Shown one piece after another: positions 46,519-57,482 of a stretch of 64,000 nt of DNA. The position numbers were made by a program, and so were the translations under genes. Position 1 is the first letter of the stretch. Each line of letters starts with the position of its first letter. The DNA is taken from positions 2,806,149 through 2,870,148 of the forward strand of contig NC_067123.1 in NCBI RefSeq assembly GCF_021347895.1. The letters run 5' to 3'. The DNA is from Acanthochromis polyacanthus. Its lineage: Eukaryota; Chordata; Actinopteri; Pomacentridae. A model generated the notes under the pieces. It worked only from the letters and a program-made list of their open reading frames with translations, did not search any database and had not been told where the DNA came from.

Positions 46519-46587
46519 GGGTGAGTAGCTCAGGAGGATAAGAAGAGAGACTACTAAGTGGAAGGTAGCAGGATCAAGTCTCACCAC
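46519..46587 (+). repeat. tRNA-like sequence (SINE head or tRNA pseudogene)
   Basis: GGGTGAGTAGCTCAGGAGG carries an A-box-like TAGCTCAGGAGG, and GGATCAAGTCTCACC carries a B-box-like segment; the ends GGTGAG and CTCACC pair. The D and anticodon arms do not fold well, so I do not call a functional tRNA. Confidence 0.4.
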
Positions 46588-46637
46588 TGGTGTTTTTATT
46601 TCTTTGTCTTCGTCAGGATTTTCAAAAATTTTAAGAA

Positions 46638-46702
46638 GGGTCTAGTCTTGAACCAGCAACCTGCAGCTCCATAGACAAACCCTTAACTCACTGAGCTACA
46701 GA
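46638..46702 (-). repeat. Second tRNA-like sequence, opposite strand
   Basis: On the minus strand TCTGTAGCTCAGTGAG (A box) and GCTGGTTCAAGACT (B box) occur about 35 bases apart. The two tRNA-like units face each other across about 50 bases. Confidence 0.4.
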
Positions 46703-46709
46703 TCAGATA

Positions 46710-48357
46710 AAAAGAAATAAACTCGTCGTCCCTTTGACATCGTAGTTTCTGTTCCTAATAAAGTGACCACATGGGTGGAGCCAAGGCGGAGTCTGGGTGG
46801 AGTCAGGGCAGAGAGTAGGAAGGGAGGTGGGTGGCGGCCTCCCACCTCTACCCCCCCCCTCCCCCCACTGACCACCACACCTTCCCCCGTCCAATGAGTT
46901 CTTCGAGTCTCGACGGGTTTCCCCGAATTTCTGGAGTTTCCACGAAGTCGGAGGCAGAACAAGTTGTCATGAAGAGGTGTTGAAGTCGGCGAGGATGGAG
47001 TGACTTTTTACAGCGACTAGAAGGAAGACGACTAGAAGAGCAGGTCTTTAAGCAGCATCCCTAAAATCCATGGAGTCGCTCCAGAGAAATGAAGGAAGGT
47101 CAACTTTTATCAGCCTCCATCCAGATGTTCAACTTGATATCTTTACTTTGACATTTTTAGCACTACAAACCTTTAGTGTCACACTTTATCATCATTTATT
47201 AGGACTTTAATGGAATCCAGCAGCAGATTTAGTTTTTGTTCACAAACTTTATTGTTGTCGTCGTGGAACTGCAGGATTTAAAACTGTTCCTTCTATTTGA
47301 CCTCATGTTTATTAGTGTTAGTGGAAAAAGTTATTTTAATCGTCCATTAGTCTGTTAAAAACCAAATAATAAATTGGATTAGTCAAGAGGTTTAAATTTC
47401 TTACTTTGTCATATTTTAAATGACAAAAAATATAAAATAAAGCGTCTTGAGACAGTCTGACCTGTAATTGGTGTTCTATAAATAAAATGTAATTTAAATT
47501 GTATGTATCTTGTAATGTTGGAGGAATTCAGCCATAAATGTTGGAAAACACATTTTCTTTGTCCATTAATCTGTTGATTGTTTTCTCCACTAATTCATTT
47601 CTTGTTTTGGTTTATAAAATGTCAAACCCAAATATATTCAGTTTACTGGGCTTTGCAAAAGTTCTGTTACACTTGAGACATTCACGAAAATGAACACAAA
47701 GATTTTTTGGTGAAAAAAATACTAAAATACTGATAATCAGTAAATCAGTCAGCCCACAATTACTACAATTCTACAATGTATGTCTCTTTCCTTTGACTTA
47801 TTTGTACAATATACGATGCATATGAGAAAAATCTGTTGATTTCTGTCTGTCTGTCTAACAGTAATGCTGCTGGATGAGTTTGCTGAGAGGTTCATACGAT
47901 CATTTTAATTAAAAAATGATGTTTTGGATCATAACTGCTGCCAACAAGTGGACAAAAACTCTGCATTTACAGGTTTAGATTTTCTCTGTGCTGTTGGGGA
48001 AGTATCTATAAATACAAGTGGACATATCAGACCTACATGTACACCGATATTCACATTTACACTCATACATTCAGAGGTGATTCATGCAGCTGATTAAAAG
48101 CTGTGAGCTGTTGTTCAGGTGTTGATTGAACAATCGACCCTCAGGTGTGAATGTTCTGCACAGAAACACAACAGAGCCGACAACACTTTCACAGCCTCGG
48201 AGTTAAATTAGGTTTTGCTGAGTGTGGAGTAAATTATGCAGCGATGATTCAGGACGTTCTGCTTCCACATTATGCTAATTACAAACCAGCAGCACAGCTT
48301 TCAGAGAACCGCTGTAAGAAACCACTGAATTAAAACTGAGATGAGAAGAGTTTCAGA
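46710..48357. other. Non-coding, nothing recognised
   Basis: Includes a C-rich tract at about 46851-46866. No exon-like frame. Confidence 0.4.
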
Positions 48358-48845
48358 GGAAGAAATGTGATCAATAACTGCATTTAAAGCTCCATAAACA
48401 CAAAATAGTGGACGCTTGTTGGATTAATAATGGATCTTTTGAAACCAAACACTGGATTTAAGTCTCAAAGGGGAATTCCAACCATTTTACACATTAAATA
48501 CAAGATATAAACTATAACATATAAAGACTTTATTGGTGAAAATGGAAGAAATGTGCTCAATAACTGCATTTAAAGCTCCATAAACACGTAATAGTGGATG
48601 TTCGTTGGATCAATAATGAGCCTTTTGAAATGAAACACTTAACTGAAGCCTTAAAGGAGGATTTCTCAATTTTACACTTTAAATATGAGATATAAACTGT
48701 AATAATAAAGACTTCAGTTGTGAAAATGGAAGAAATGTTCTGTGAGCAGATCAATAATTGGATTTAAAGCTCCCTAAACACTGAACAGGGGAGTTTGTTG
48801 GATTAATAATGGGTCTTTTGAAACTAAACACTTGATTTAAGCTTT
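48358..48845. repeat. About 185-bp tandem repeat, 2.7 units
   Basis: GGAAGAAATGTGATCAATAA recurs with changes at 48546 and 48728 (spacing about 188 and 182). Each unit has CATTTAAAGCTCC, GGATTAATAATGG and TCTTTTGAAAC. Units differ by many substitutions, so it is an old tandem. Confidence 0.9.
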
Positions 48846-48972
48846 TAAGCACTTTTCCTCCGAAGCCCCAACACATTGAGGGAAAATCAAAGAAAATCAG
48901 AGTTTTAATCGGCGAATTAAAGTCTTCATGTGGAGAAATTAAGAGACGACTCGCTGTAATAAACCTTCAATA

Positions 48973-48978
48973 ATTTAT
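48973..48978 (-). terminator. Possible poly(A) signal, minus strand
   Basis: TTTATT here reads AATAAA on the minus strand, about 310 bases past the stop of the candidate terminal exon at 49285. Confidence 0.35.
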
Positions 48979-49284
48979 TTTCTTTAAACTGTCCCGTCCT
49001 TCTCATTGCTCCTGACATGAAACAACAAACGTGAGAAAACACAAAAATAAATCATCTGCCGGGATGTGCAACTTGTTCAATCTTCTCGTCAAAAAACATC
49101 GTCAATATTTAATAAAACTGCAGAAAAAGCAGGGAGAAGTCTCGTTTTCGTCCGGTGAACTTGAAGCTCCTGCAGCTCGGGACCGAATTCGGACTTTAAG
49201 AGCTTTGAGGAACCCGACGGTCCACCTGAGAACACGTCCAGAGTCTCAGTCTTTAGGTGTTTCTTCAGGTGTGGAGGAGCTTCG

Positions 49285-49447
49285 TTAGTTGGCAGGAACC
49301 AGCAGGATGAATCCGTCTCGACTCTTCTTGAAGTCGGCGACGGTCTGACCGGCTCTGGTTTCCACGGTGACGCTCTTCGGTTTTCCTCTCATGTGGAGCT
49401 GCAGAGCCGAACGACAAACCTTCACCGGGAACGGAACTTTTCTGATG
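49285..49447 (-). CDS. Candidate terminal exon, unknown gene
   Basis: On the minus strand a strong acceptor (TCTGTTTTTTTGTCTTCCAG, ending 49448) precedes a frame reading IRKVPFPVKVCRSALQLHMR then GKPKSVTVETRAGQTVADFK and SRDGFILLVPAN, stop TAA at 49285-49287. Alternating basic and hydrophobic residues and a compact strand-like C-terminus look like real protein, and CpG-rich codons stand out from the AT-rich flanks. The intron phase is 2. An AATAAA follows on the same strand. I do not recognise the family. A candidate internal exon lies upstream at 51061-51189. Confidence 0.4.
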
Positions 49448-50339
49448 CTGGAAGACAAAAAAACAGACGGTTCCAGTGTTATTACCAGCGTGAAGTTCTG
49501 TAATGATGACATTTATTTTCACATCTCTGGAACATTGAAGTTCTCCATCAACCGTCGCCTGATTGGCCAAGACAGAGAGCCCTAATCCTCCAGAACCAGA
49601 ACCAGACAGAGATCCTTAACCCTCTCTTCTGACTATAGTCTTGTTCTTTCCTTTGACACTTGGTTTGAACCCTGAAGCTCCAGAACCAGAACCAGAACCA
49701 GAACCATATCTACAGAGCATCTAATAACCGATCAGCTCCATCGTCCAGCAGCGATCCTCGATGTTTCGTTTTTCCCTCTTCTCCTAAATCATGGCTGCAG
49801 ATCACAGGTGCATGAACTCATCGTTACGTCATTTTAGTTATTATGCAACCGAGCTGGGAGTCGGTCCAATCGGGTAAAAGCATCAGAAGAAGCACCTGAA
49901 AGCTCCCAGAGACGTTGTGAATAAACAGAAACAGCATGAATTCACTGGAAGCTCTGCAGGAATTACAGATTAACATTAAATTCATCTCAACTACAAGCAT
50001 GTTAAATGTAATTAATTGGAACATTATCAGTGTATTTATCTATTTTTAAAACCAAAAGCTTCATGAAATAAGAATACGGTCAAAAGTACAGCTAAAAATG
50101 AGTGTCTAACTATTAAAGTGGAAAAAAAACAAAAAAAAAACAAAAACAGCAACTGCTTTTCTGGAACCATGCATCTGAAATCATCACCTCCTTCTGCTCC
50201 ATTATCTGACAAGTTTATAGAATAAAATATTGATATTTTTAAAGGTATTTCACCCTGCGCATCGACCCATTTTCCCCAGGTTTTTTCACACATTGAAATC
50301 AAGATCTCACTAATTATTAAGGGTAAAATGCAGAAATTG

Positions 50340-50580
50340 TTGTGCAGAAGTGGACTGGAGAACCAGAAGATCGAGCTGATGTCTGAGGTGTCCAATCTCA
50401 AGCTGAAGCTGAATGGCATGGAGAAGGACAGGCTGGACTTTGACGACAGATTCAGGCACAGCGAGGATTTGATTCTTGAAATTAATGAACTGCGGTACAG
50501 ATTGACGGACCTGGAAAGTGAGAAACTACAGTACGAAAAGAAAGTTAAATCTACAAAGGAGGAGCTTGACCTACAACACT
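50340..50580 (+). pseudogene. Liprin-beta-like coiled-coil fragment, likely retrocopy
   Basis: The frame reads LENQKIELMSEVSNLKLKL, then GMEKDRLDFDDRFRHSEDLI, LEINELRYRLTDLESEKLQ and YEKKVKSTKEELDLQ. It matches, from memory, the N-terminal coiled coil of liprin-beta (PPFIBP1), a scaffold that pairs with liprin-alpha. About 78 codons run without interruption over what I would expect to be several exons in the parent, and both ends are abrupt, with no clear acceptor or donor and a stop in an A-rich tail (TGTAAAAAATAAAAAG). This fits a truncated processed copy better than a live exon. It lies between the two candidate minus-strand exons. If it were a genuine fused exon it would instead show splice sites. 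Confidence 0.6.
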
Positions 50581-51060
50581 GTAAAAAATAAAAAGTAAAA
50601 AACAGTAATTTGTCCTCGTACATTTGACTGTAAAATGACAGCGTTTCACTGCACTGACATCTGTTTAAAAAAATCATTATTTGACATTTATTATCTTTAC
50701 GGTGTTGTTTGTCATTACTTGAAAGACAAAATATGTATATTAAAGACAAAAAATGATAAAGTGTTAATGTGGCAGATTCTAAAACTAACCTGCAGACTGT
50801 GAGTTCTGTATAATTTAGTTTATGTTTTCAGTCTGTGGTGTTAAAAATCTGATCCTCCAGCTGAATTTCCACCATCTGACGGCTCTGTGGAGGAAACCGT
50901 CTCCGACCTTCAGCTGCTGCCTTACTTCCTGTTTTGGTGGATGAAGAATGTGAAAGCAGCCTCCTGAGCTGCTGATCCGGAGGCTGTGCAGCAGGTGTGG
51001 CCCCTGATGAACCCTGGAGCAGCTGAGCGGGGCCAGAACCCGACACACAAACCCACTGAC

Positions 51061-51189
51061 CTCCGCCGGGTTTTCCAGCGAGCGGCGCTGATCCCAGAGC
51101 AGCTCCAGTGAAACCGGACGCCGCTGCAGCGCGTTGAGAAAAGCTCTGGCAGCAGCGAGGATGCCGGCGGTGCAGCGATGTGGAGATTC
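51061..51189 (-). CDS. Candidate internal exon, unknown gene
   Basis: On the minus strand, GGCAGCAGCAG precedes a 129-base open segment ending GCGGAG|GTCAGT. It encodes ESPHRCTAGILAAARAFLNA, LQRRPVSLELLWDQRRSLEN and PAE, a helix-like, Leu/Ala/Arg-rich sequence. Both boundaries are phase 0. The segment is CpG-rich against AT-rich flanks. An overlapping frame starting MVSVLRFPLAAAG (51226) resembles a mitochondrial leader and is the alternative reading. Joining to the phase-2 terminal exon would need another exon between. Confidence 0.25.
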
Positions 51190-51249
51190 CTGCTGCTGCC
51201 AGAGGAAACCGGAGAACCGAGACCATGAAAACAGGCAGCTCAGCACGGA

Positions 51250-51899
51250 TCAGCCCAGTTTAAAGACTAGACTCTGATTCTATTCTGGCTGTAGGAGTTT
51301 AACTGTCCTCTCCACAACAACAACAACAGCATCAACAACTGAATCTAACACTCCAGATGACCTGACGTCTGCTTCAGGCTCTGGAGATGGAGGAAATGAT
51401 CTCCTTGAAACACACCAGCAGCAGCTTTATGTTGTTTCTGTGCAGTCAAACCTCTCAGGAAGCAGCTCTGGGTGGATGTTTGGGACTAAAGCCTGATGGT
51501 CTGTGGTCTGAATCCCACCAACAATCATCCTCTAACCACCTTCTGACCTGAACCCACAGGAACCAGCGGTAGCACCAGACGTCTCTAAGACAGGTCTTTA
51601 TTCTAGCGGCGGAACAGTTTGTCCCTTCAGGGCTGTAGTAGAACAGAAGTTTGACTTTTCCTCTTCAGAACAAACTTCTGAGACAAAACGCCTGAATCAT
51701 GTCCAGATTCTCACTCAAAACTGCATCTTATCAGCCAAAAATAACATCCTAACCAACCCTAGGAAACTCTGAGTGATCTGAGTGTTATTAACCAGCTCTG
51801 TTTAGTTCATTTTAAATATGTTTGGGACGATTCATTAAGGAAATAAAGGATCAGATGTTGGTAAAAATCAACATGAAGCAGCTCTGCTCATCTAAAACC
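51250..51899. other. Non-coding, nothing recognised
   Basis: Ordinary composition with no exon-like frame that I can support. Confidence 0.4.
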
Positions 51900-52425
51900 A
51901 ACATCTAGACCCCTAAGAACACCAACATGTAGAACTCTATGAACACCAACATCTAGACCTCTATGAACACCAACATCTAGACCTCTATGAACACCAACAT
52001 CTAGACCTCTGTGAACATCTAGACCTCTATGAACACCAACATCTACACCTCTATGAACATCTAGACCTCTATGAACACCAACATCTAGACCTCTATGAAC
52101 ACCAACATGTAGAACTCTATGAACACCAACATCTAGACCTCTATGAACACCAACATCTAGACCTCTATGAACACCAACATCTAGACCTCTGTGAACACCT
52201 AGACCTCTATGAACACCTAGACCTCTATGAACACCTAGACCTCTATGAACACCAACATCTACACCTCTATGAACACCTAGACCTCTATGAACACCAACAT
52301 CTACACCTCTATGAACACCTAGACCTCTATGAACACCTAGACCTCTATGAACACCTAGACCTCTATGAACACCAACATCTAAACCTCTATGAACATCTAG
52401 ACCTCTATGAACACCTCCAAGTCTC
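51900..52425. repeat. 24/18-bp minisatellite array 1
   Basis: Two unit types mix: 24 bp (GAACACCAACATCTAGACCT plus CTAT) and 18 bp (GAACATCTAGACCTCTAT or GAACACCTAGACCTCTAT). The 18-bp unit equals the 24-bp unit without one 6-base ACCAAC step. Both lengths are multiples of 3, hence the HRGLDV-type frame of 184 aa, which is an artefact. Same family as 55030-56145. Confidence 0.95.
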
Positions 52426-53330
52426 CAGTTTCCTGTGTTCACACATCATGAAAAATGAATTTTAGTCTACAGCAGCGTACGAGGACATCGTAAAGACGGT
52501 TCTAGTTATAGATCCGTCTGAAGAACTGATGTAAAGATGAATGTTTGTTGATGATAGAGCGTGAACAGGCGCCGCTCAGAATCACATTTACAGCCAGAAA
52601 TGAGTCACTCTGGCCTGAATTCTTCCATGACTTCATGTTCAAAGTTCTAGGAAAGTTTCATTTTTGAATTCTGCTTCAGAAACACTCAGAGAAAAGAAGA
52701 ACACCATGTGGACATGCTAAAAATGCTTCAGAGCTGCTGGTAGAATAACGTCGTTTCTGTTGAACAGAACCAGGCATCATGCTAAGCTAAGCTAAGCTAA
52801 CGGGTCCTATACTGAATGAACAGTCGGATCAGAGCCTTTCTTTCCATCTTCTCGTCTGAACTTGACACCTCGTCATCAACACAATCATACAGTTTTGCCC
52901 CTGAAATCTTAATTAGCTGCTGCCTGGCAACCATCGCCGGGGCAACAACAGCATCAGCAGCCCCACGCAGGGGCGACCAGACCAGCCGAGTCCTCTGTGA
53001 CGTTTCAGATCCTCCTTCAGGATGGAGACTCATCCATTATAACAGCAGGTCTCCATCAACCAGCTGCTCTCCACCGAGGCATTCTGGGAAACATGAGTCA
53101 CAACACAGGAGAACGCTGACGTCTATCAATGGAGTAAATACGGGTCAAGACGTAGACGCTGCAGTCGTAAATATGGACTGAATCATCGAGTGTGAAAAGT
53201 TTAAATATCACAACAGTGTCCTTGGCTCTGGTTTATTCTCAGAACAAACCGCAGAAACAGAACTGATCTGAAGTAGGTCGAGATATGAGATTAATTCAAA
53301 CTTTTATTTTTAGAATTCAAATATAAATGA
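52426..53330. other. Non-coding, nothing recognised
   Basis: Contains four GCTAA repeats at about 52781-52800 and a 121-aa plus-strand frame (52816-53181) without recognisable features. Confidence 0.4.
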
Positions 53331-54241
53331 TGATCATTTCAGATCTGGAGGACGTTTGGGTTCAAAATGTCTGAAAAACTAACCTTTCTGCTCCACATTG
53401 ATCAATAATAGGTATTGATTGTCTCATTTTATTCCATGTTTCTGTGTTGTTGCTAACCCTACTCTAATCCATGCTAATGTGATCTTTTTCTCAGCAGTAG
53501 AAGCTAGATATTTAGCTAGCTGTTACTGCTGACCACTGATGGAAAACAGTCCAAAGAATGAGTCTGATCCTGATAATATGAGGTAGAGAGAGACATTCAA
53601 TCAAGGCTGACAATGGATGAAAAGATGGAAAATAGAAGAGAGGACATAGCTTTGATCTACACATTCTGTAGGAACACTGTTGGAGGATGGAAACGACAAA
53701 AACAAGACATAAAATGACAAAAAGACACAAAATGACAGAAATGAGACAAAATACAACAAAAACAAGACAAAAATACAAATAACGAGACAGAAAACAACAA
53801 AAACAAGACAAAACGACAAAAATAAGACAAAAAGACAAAAACAAGACAGAAGATGACAGAAATGAAACAGAAAGGAACAAAAACATCTACAGGTTGTGCT
53901 ACCATGTTGTGGGACACCTTCCATGAATAATAACTATTTAAAATATTATGTTGATTAAAAAATGTTCCCACAATTACAGAGACATGAATAAAAAAATAAA
54001 ACCATAAAAAGTAGATTTAAATTAGATTCTAACTGTTTTATCAGAGATCCAGTTTGATCATCAGGAGGGAGGACAAGAGAAAAACTCCAGACTTATTTGG
54101 TATTTAAAATATTTTAAACATTATTTTCTCCTAGTTTTTATAGATTTGGTCTCAGGACAAGAACATTTACACACTGCTGATGTTTTAGGGTTTAATACGT
54201 GGATTATTGATGTAAAACGTCCTGCAGGTCTGGAATGATCC
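53331..54241 (-). mobile_element. R1 element copy B
   Basis: Reverse complement of R1 copy A. The left edge TGATCATTTCAGATCTGG with GAGGACGTTTGGG and the right edge AAAACGTCCTGCAGGTC then TGGAATGATC are inverted repeats of one another. The arms (AGCTAGATATTTAGCTAGC, GGAACACTGTTGGAGGATGG; ATGTTGATTAAAAAATG) match copy A closely. The internal array is only about 195 bp. Confidence 0.7.
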
Positions 54242-55029
54242 TGATATGGGTTCAGAAGTTCTGCACTCTGGTTCATCCTCCAGAACGATCACATGTTTCT
54301 GAGATACAATCTGATCAGCTGAAGCATCAGATCAATTATCAATAAGGAGGAACGGCTGGATGTTATCAGTCGTCTTTATGCAGCAGCAACATTTGTTACA
54401 CTTCAGGGCCGATCAACAGACTGGAAGCTGCTATTAAACTCATCCTGGTTCAGACATCAACAGAAACATGAGGCTGGCAGAGATGAAAACAGTTTTCCTT
54501 TGAGTTCCTCTACAGTAGGACTGAGAGGCTGCTGTGGAGAATGAAACCATTTTAAAGGAATCCATTTGTGTTGCTCTGAAGTGGACTTTAAGGCAGCACG
54601 TGTAACATTTGGATCCACAAAGACGCCTTTTGATGCCGTTTCAGGGTCAGCAGCTGAAACTCTGAGAGCAGCCAGGAGGTTTAAAGGAAGCTCTGACAGA
54701 AAGTCCCGGAGATTAACCAACCCAAAGTCACTTTGTCTCCATAAACCCATGAACAGTCACTGCTTCTGTTGGAAAAACCCCTCCAATCAAACTGCTGACC
54801 TACTAAATGTCAAAACATGCAGGCAGGTTCAAAAAAACCTTTTAAATCACATCATTTATCAGAGCTACAAACTGTAAACACAGAAATTAATGTTTTGATT
54901 TTCAACTTTTCAATGGTTCTTTGCATGAATCATGAGGTCAGTGCAGCTGCATCGTAAAAAACAATCAAATCAAACTTTAAAATTGTCTTTATTACTCCGT
55001 CAAGGAACGCGATCGAGTTACGTGATGAT
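54242..55029. other. Non-coding, nothing recognised
   Basis: No recognisable domain in the frames at 54457-54877, which overlap on opposite strands. Confidence 0.4.
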
Positions 55030-56145
55030 ATCCAACATCTAGACCTCTATGAACATCTAGACCTCTATGAACACCAACATCTAGACCTCTATAAACACCA
55101 ACGTCTAGACCTCTATGAACACCAACATCTAGACCTCTATGAATATCTAGGCCTCTGTGAACACCAACATCTAGACCTCTGTGAACACCAACATCTAGAC
55201 CTCTATGAACACCAACATCTAGACCTCTATGAACACCTAGACCTCTATGAACATCTAGACCTCTATGAACACCTAGACCTCTATGAACATCTAGACCTCT
55301 ATGAACACCAACATCTAGACCTCTGTGAACATCTAGACCTCTATGAACACCTAGACCTCTATGAACACCTAGACCTCTATGAACACCAACATCTAGACCT
55401 CTGTGAACACCAACATCTAGACCTCTATGAACATCTAGGCCTCTGTGAACACCAACATCTAGACCTCTATGAACATCTAGACCTCTATGAACATCTAGAC
55501 CTCTATGAACACCAACATCTAGACCTCTATGAACATCTAGACCTCTATGAACATCTAGACCTCTATGAACACCAACAACTAGACCTCTATGAACATCTAG
55601 ACCTCTATGAACATCTAGACCTCTATGAACACCTAGACCTCTATGAACATCTAGACCTCTATGAACACCAACATCTAGACCTCTGTAAACATCTAGACCT
55701 CTATAAACATCTATGAACATCTAGACCTCTATGAACATATAGACCTCTGTGAACTAGGGCTGCAACTAATGACGCGTCGACGAATCATCTGAGCACGATA
55801 CGTCATCAAAAGCAGAAGTGAACGTGCAATGCAACCGCGCTCCGGTTGGACGGAGATTTTTGTTGCATTGCGCGTTCACTTCTGCTTTTGATGACGTATC
55901 GTGCTCAGACGATTCATCGACGCGTCGTTAGTTGCAGCCCTACTGTGAACACCAACATCTAGACCTCTATGAACACCAACATCTAGACCTCTATGAACAC
56001 CAACATCTAGACCTCTGTGAACACCAACATCTAGACCTCCATGAACGCCAACATCTAGACCTCTATGAACACCAACATCTAGACCTCCATGAACGCCAAC
56101 ATCTAGACCTCTATGAACACCAACATCTAGACCTCTATGAACAGA
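55030..56145. repeat. 24/18-bp minisatellite array 2, split by a MITE
   Basis: Same 24- and 18-bp units as array 1. The left part (55030-55746) mixes both; the right part (55951-56145) is nearly pure 24-bp units with CATGAACGCC variants. The hAT MITE at 55755-55942 lies between. The 242-aa and 117-aa frames over it are artefacts. Confidence 0.95.
55755..55942. mobile_element. hAT-type MITE, 188 bp, near-perfect palindrome
   Basis: Ends TAGGGCTGCAACTAATGACG and its inverse. The arms of about 80 bp are almost perfectly complementary (CGATACGTCATCAAAAGCAG against its complement), leaving a loop of about 20 bases. CTGTGAAC flanks both sides (55747-55754 and 55943-55950), the 8-bp duplication of hAT insertion, and is part of the minisatellite unit it entered. 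Confidence 0.93.
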
Positions 56146-57087
56146 GTAGAGAGGAAAAGTCTGGAGAGCAAACATGGAGACAGAAAAACATTTACAGTAT
56201 GAGGAGACAAATTGAGCACAAAGAGACATAAAACAACAAAAATTGTCATAAGGCGAACCAAATTACAAAAAATGACAAAAAGGACAAATGGGACACAAAT
56301 GTGACACAAAACAACAAGAGGAGACGATAAGAAAGACAGAGAGGAAAATCAAAGCTACTGGATAAATAAAAACTTGTTCAGAAACTTGAGTCAAATTGAA
56401 AAGAATTGTGTGCAAAATTTTAGGCATTTAGATTAAGTTTAAGTAATTTCGGACAAGTTTTGAACCATTCTGGGTCTTTTTTGATTAGTTTAGACCAATT
56501 TTGACTATATTTGACTTTAAACTAAATTTTAGTCCTTTTGAACTGGTTTCAACTAATTGTGCAGAGTTTTCAAGTTATTTTGGACCATTCTTAAAGAGGT
56601 TTGGACAAGTTTTTAGTCATTTTGGACACTTTTTGTTACTGTACACAAAATTTCAGTCAATTTTGTACAACTTCATATGACTTTGGACAAGTTTTTACGT
56701 TATTTTACACGTTATTAGTTATTCTGGACAGTTTTTGAGGTGTTTTGGATGATTCAAAAATAGGTTTGGAGAAGTTTTGGATGAAATTGGAGTCATCTTT
56801 TTAGACAGAGAATAAAATGCTGCATGGCTCAGAAACAGAGGAGAAGGTTGTTGGAGATCCATTCAGCATGGTGAAACATCTTCTACTGATGATGAACAGA
56901 ATAAACTGATTAAATATGTTTATATCCATGAGGATTCACCATTTATTTCCATTATTTATCAGCCATGGGAGCTCCTGTTGTATGTGTTTAAATTAAATCT
57001 CTTTTATTTCACTTTCATTTTCCTTTTATTTTTGTGGAAAAAAGAGTCCACATAGAATAAACATTGGTCACCAGTGAGCAAAGATAA
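56146..57087. other. Non-coding, with a short GACAAAA-like patch
   Basis: About 56210-56300 has ACATAAAACAACAAAAAT-type sequence. The rest (56400-56760) repeats TTTTGGACAAGTTTT-like phrases loosely. No exon-like frame. Confidence 0.5.
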
Positions 57088-57095
57088 GTTTACAG

Positions 57096-57474
57096 TAGGG
57101 CTGGCCCAAATAGTGGTTTCTGGCCGCCGAATATTTGGGCCCTATTAAAGACGAAAATCTCCGAATATTCGTTCCGCCCCGTAACATCCGACGGTCGAGT
57201 ATTCGGATCCGTTCCTCTGGTCTCCCGGGTCCAAATTTTGCCTTCGTTTTGTCTTCAGTTAAACTGAAGAATTCCCAAACAGTGGAGGTCTTCAGCATCT
57301 TGTCTTGTGTTTATGCAACGAAGTGAAGCGTGACGTCAGAGTCGGCAGCAACCCGGCCATTTGGGTGGTGGTAACAAACACAAAAATTTTCGCGGGCAGG
57401 CGAATATTTGGATACCAAAATTAATATCCAGTTACCGAATATTCGGATATTCGGGATATTCAGGTCCAGCCCTA
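57096..57474. mobile_element. hAT-type MITE, 379 bp
   Basis: TAGGGCTGG at the left and CCAGCCCTA at the right, flanked on both sides by GTTTACAG (57088-57095 and 57475-57482). Internal GAATATTCG palindromic motifs recur near both ends (about 57133-57160, 57391-57460). No transposase. Same superfamily as 55755-55942 but otherwise different sequence. Confidence 0.93.
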
Positions 57475-57482
57475 GTTTACAG

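Noticed and set aside
46519..46587. Functional tRNA gene
   Set aside because: Acceptor ends pair, but the D and anticodon arms do not form and the B box departs from consensus.
50036..50749. 237-aa minus-strand frame
   Set aside because: It is antisense to the liprin-beta-like fragment, is Ser/Phe/Leu-rich without domain features, and is best explained as a shadow.
54992..56229. HRGLDV-repeat frames of 117-242 aa
   Set aside because: Produced by 24- and 18-bp minisatellite units, with no start context, domain or splice support; the analogous 51888-52442 frame is the same artefact.
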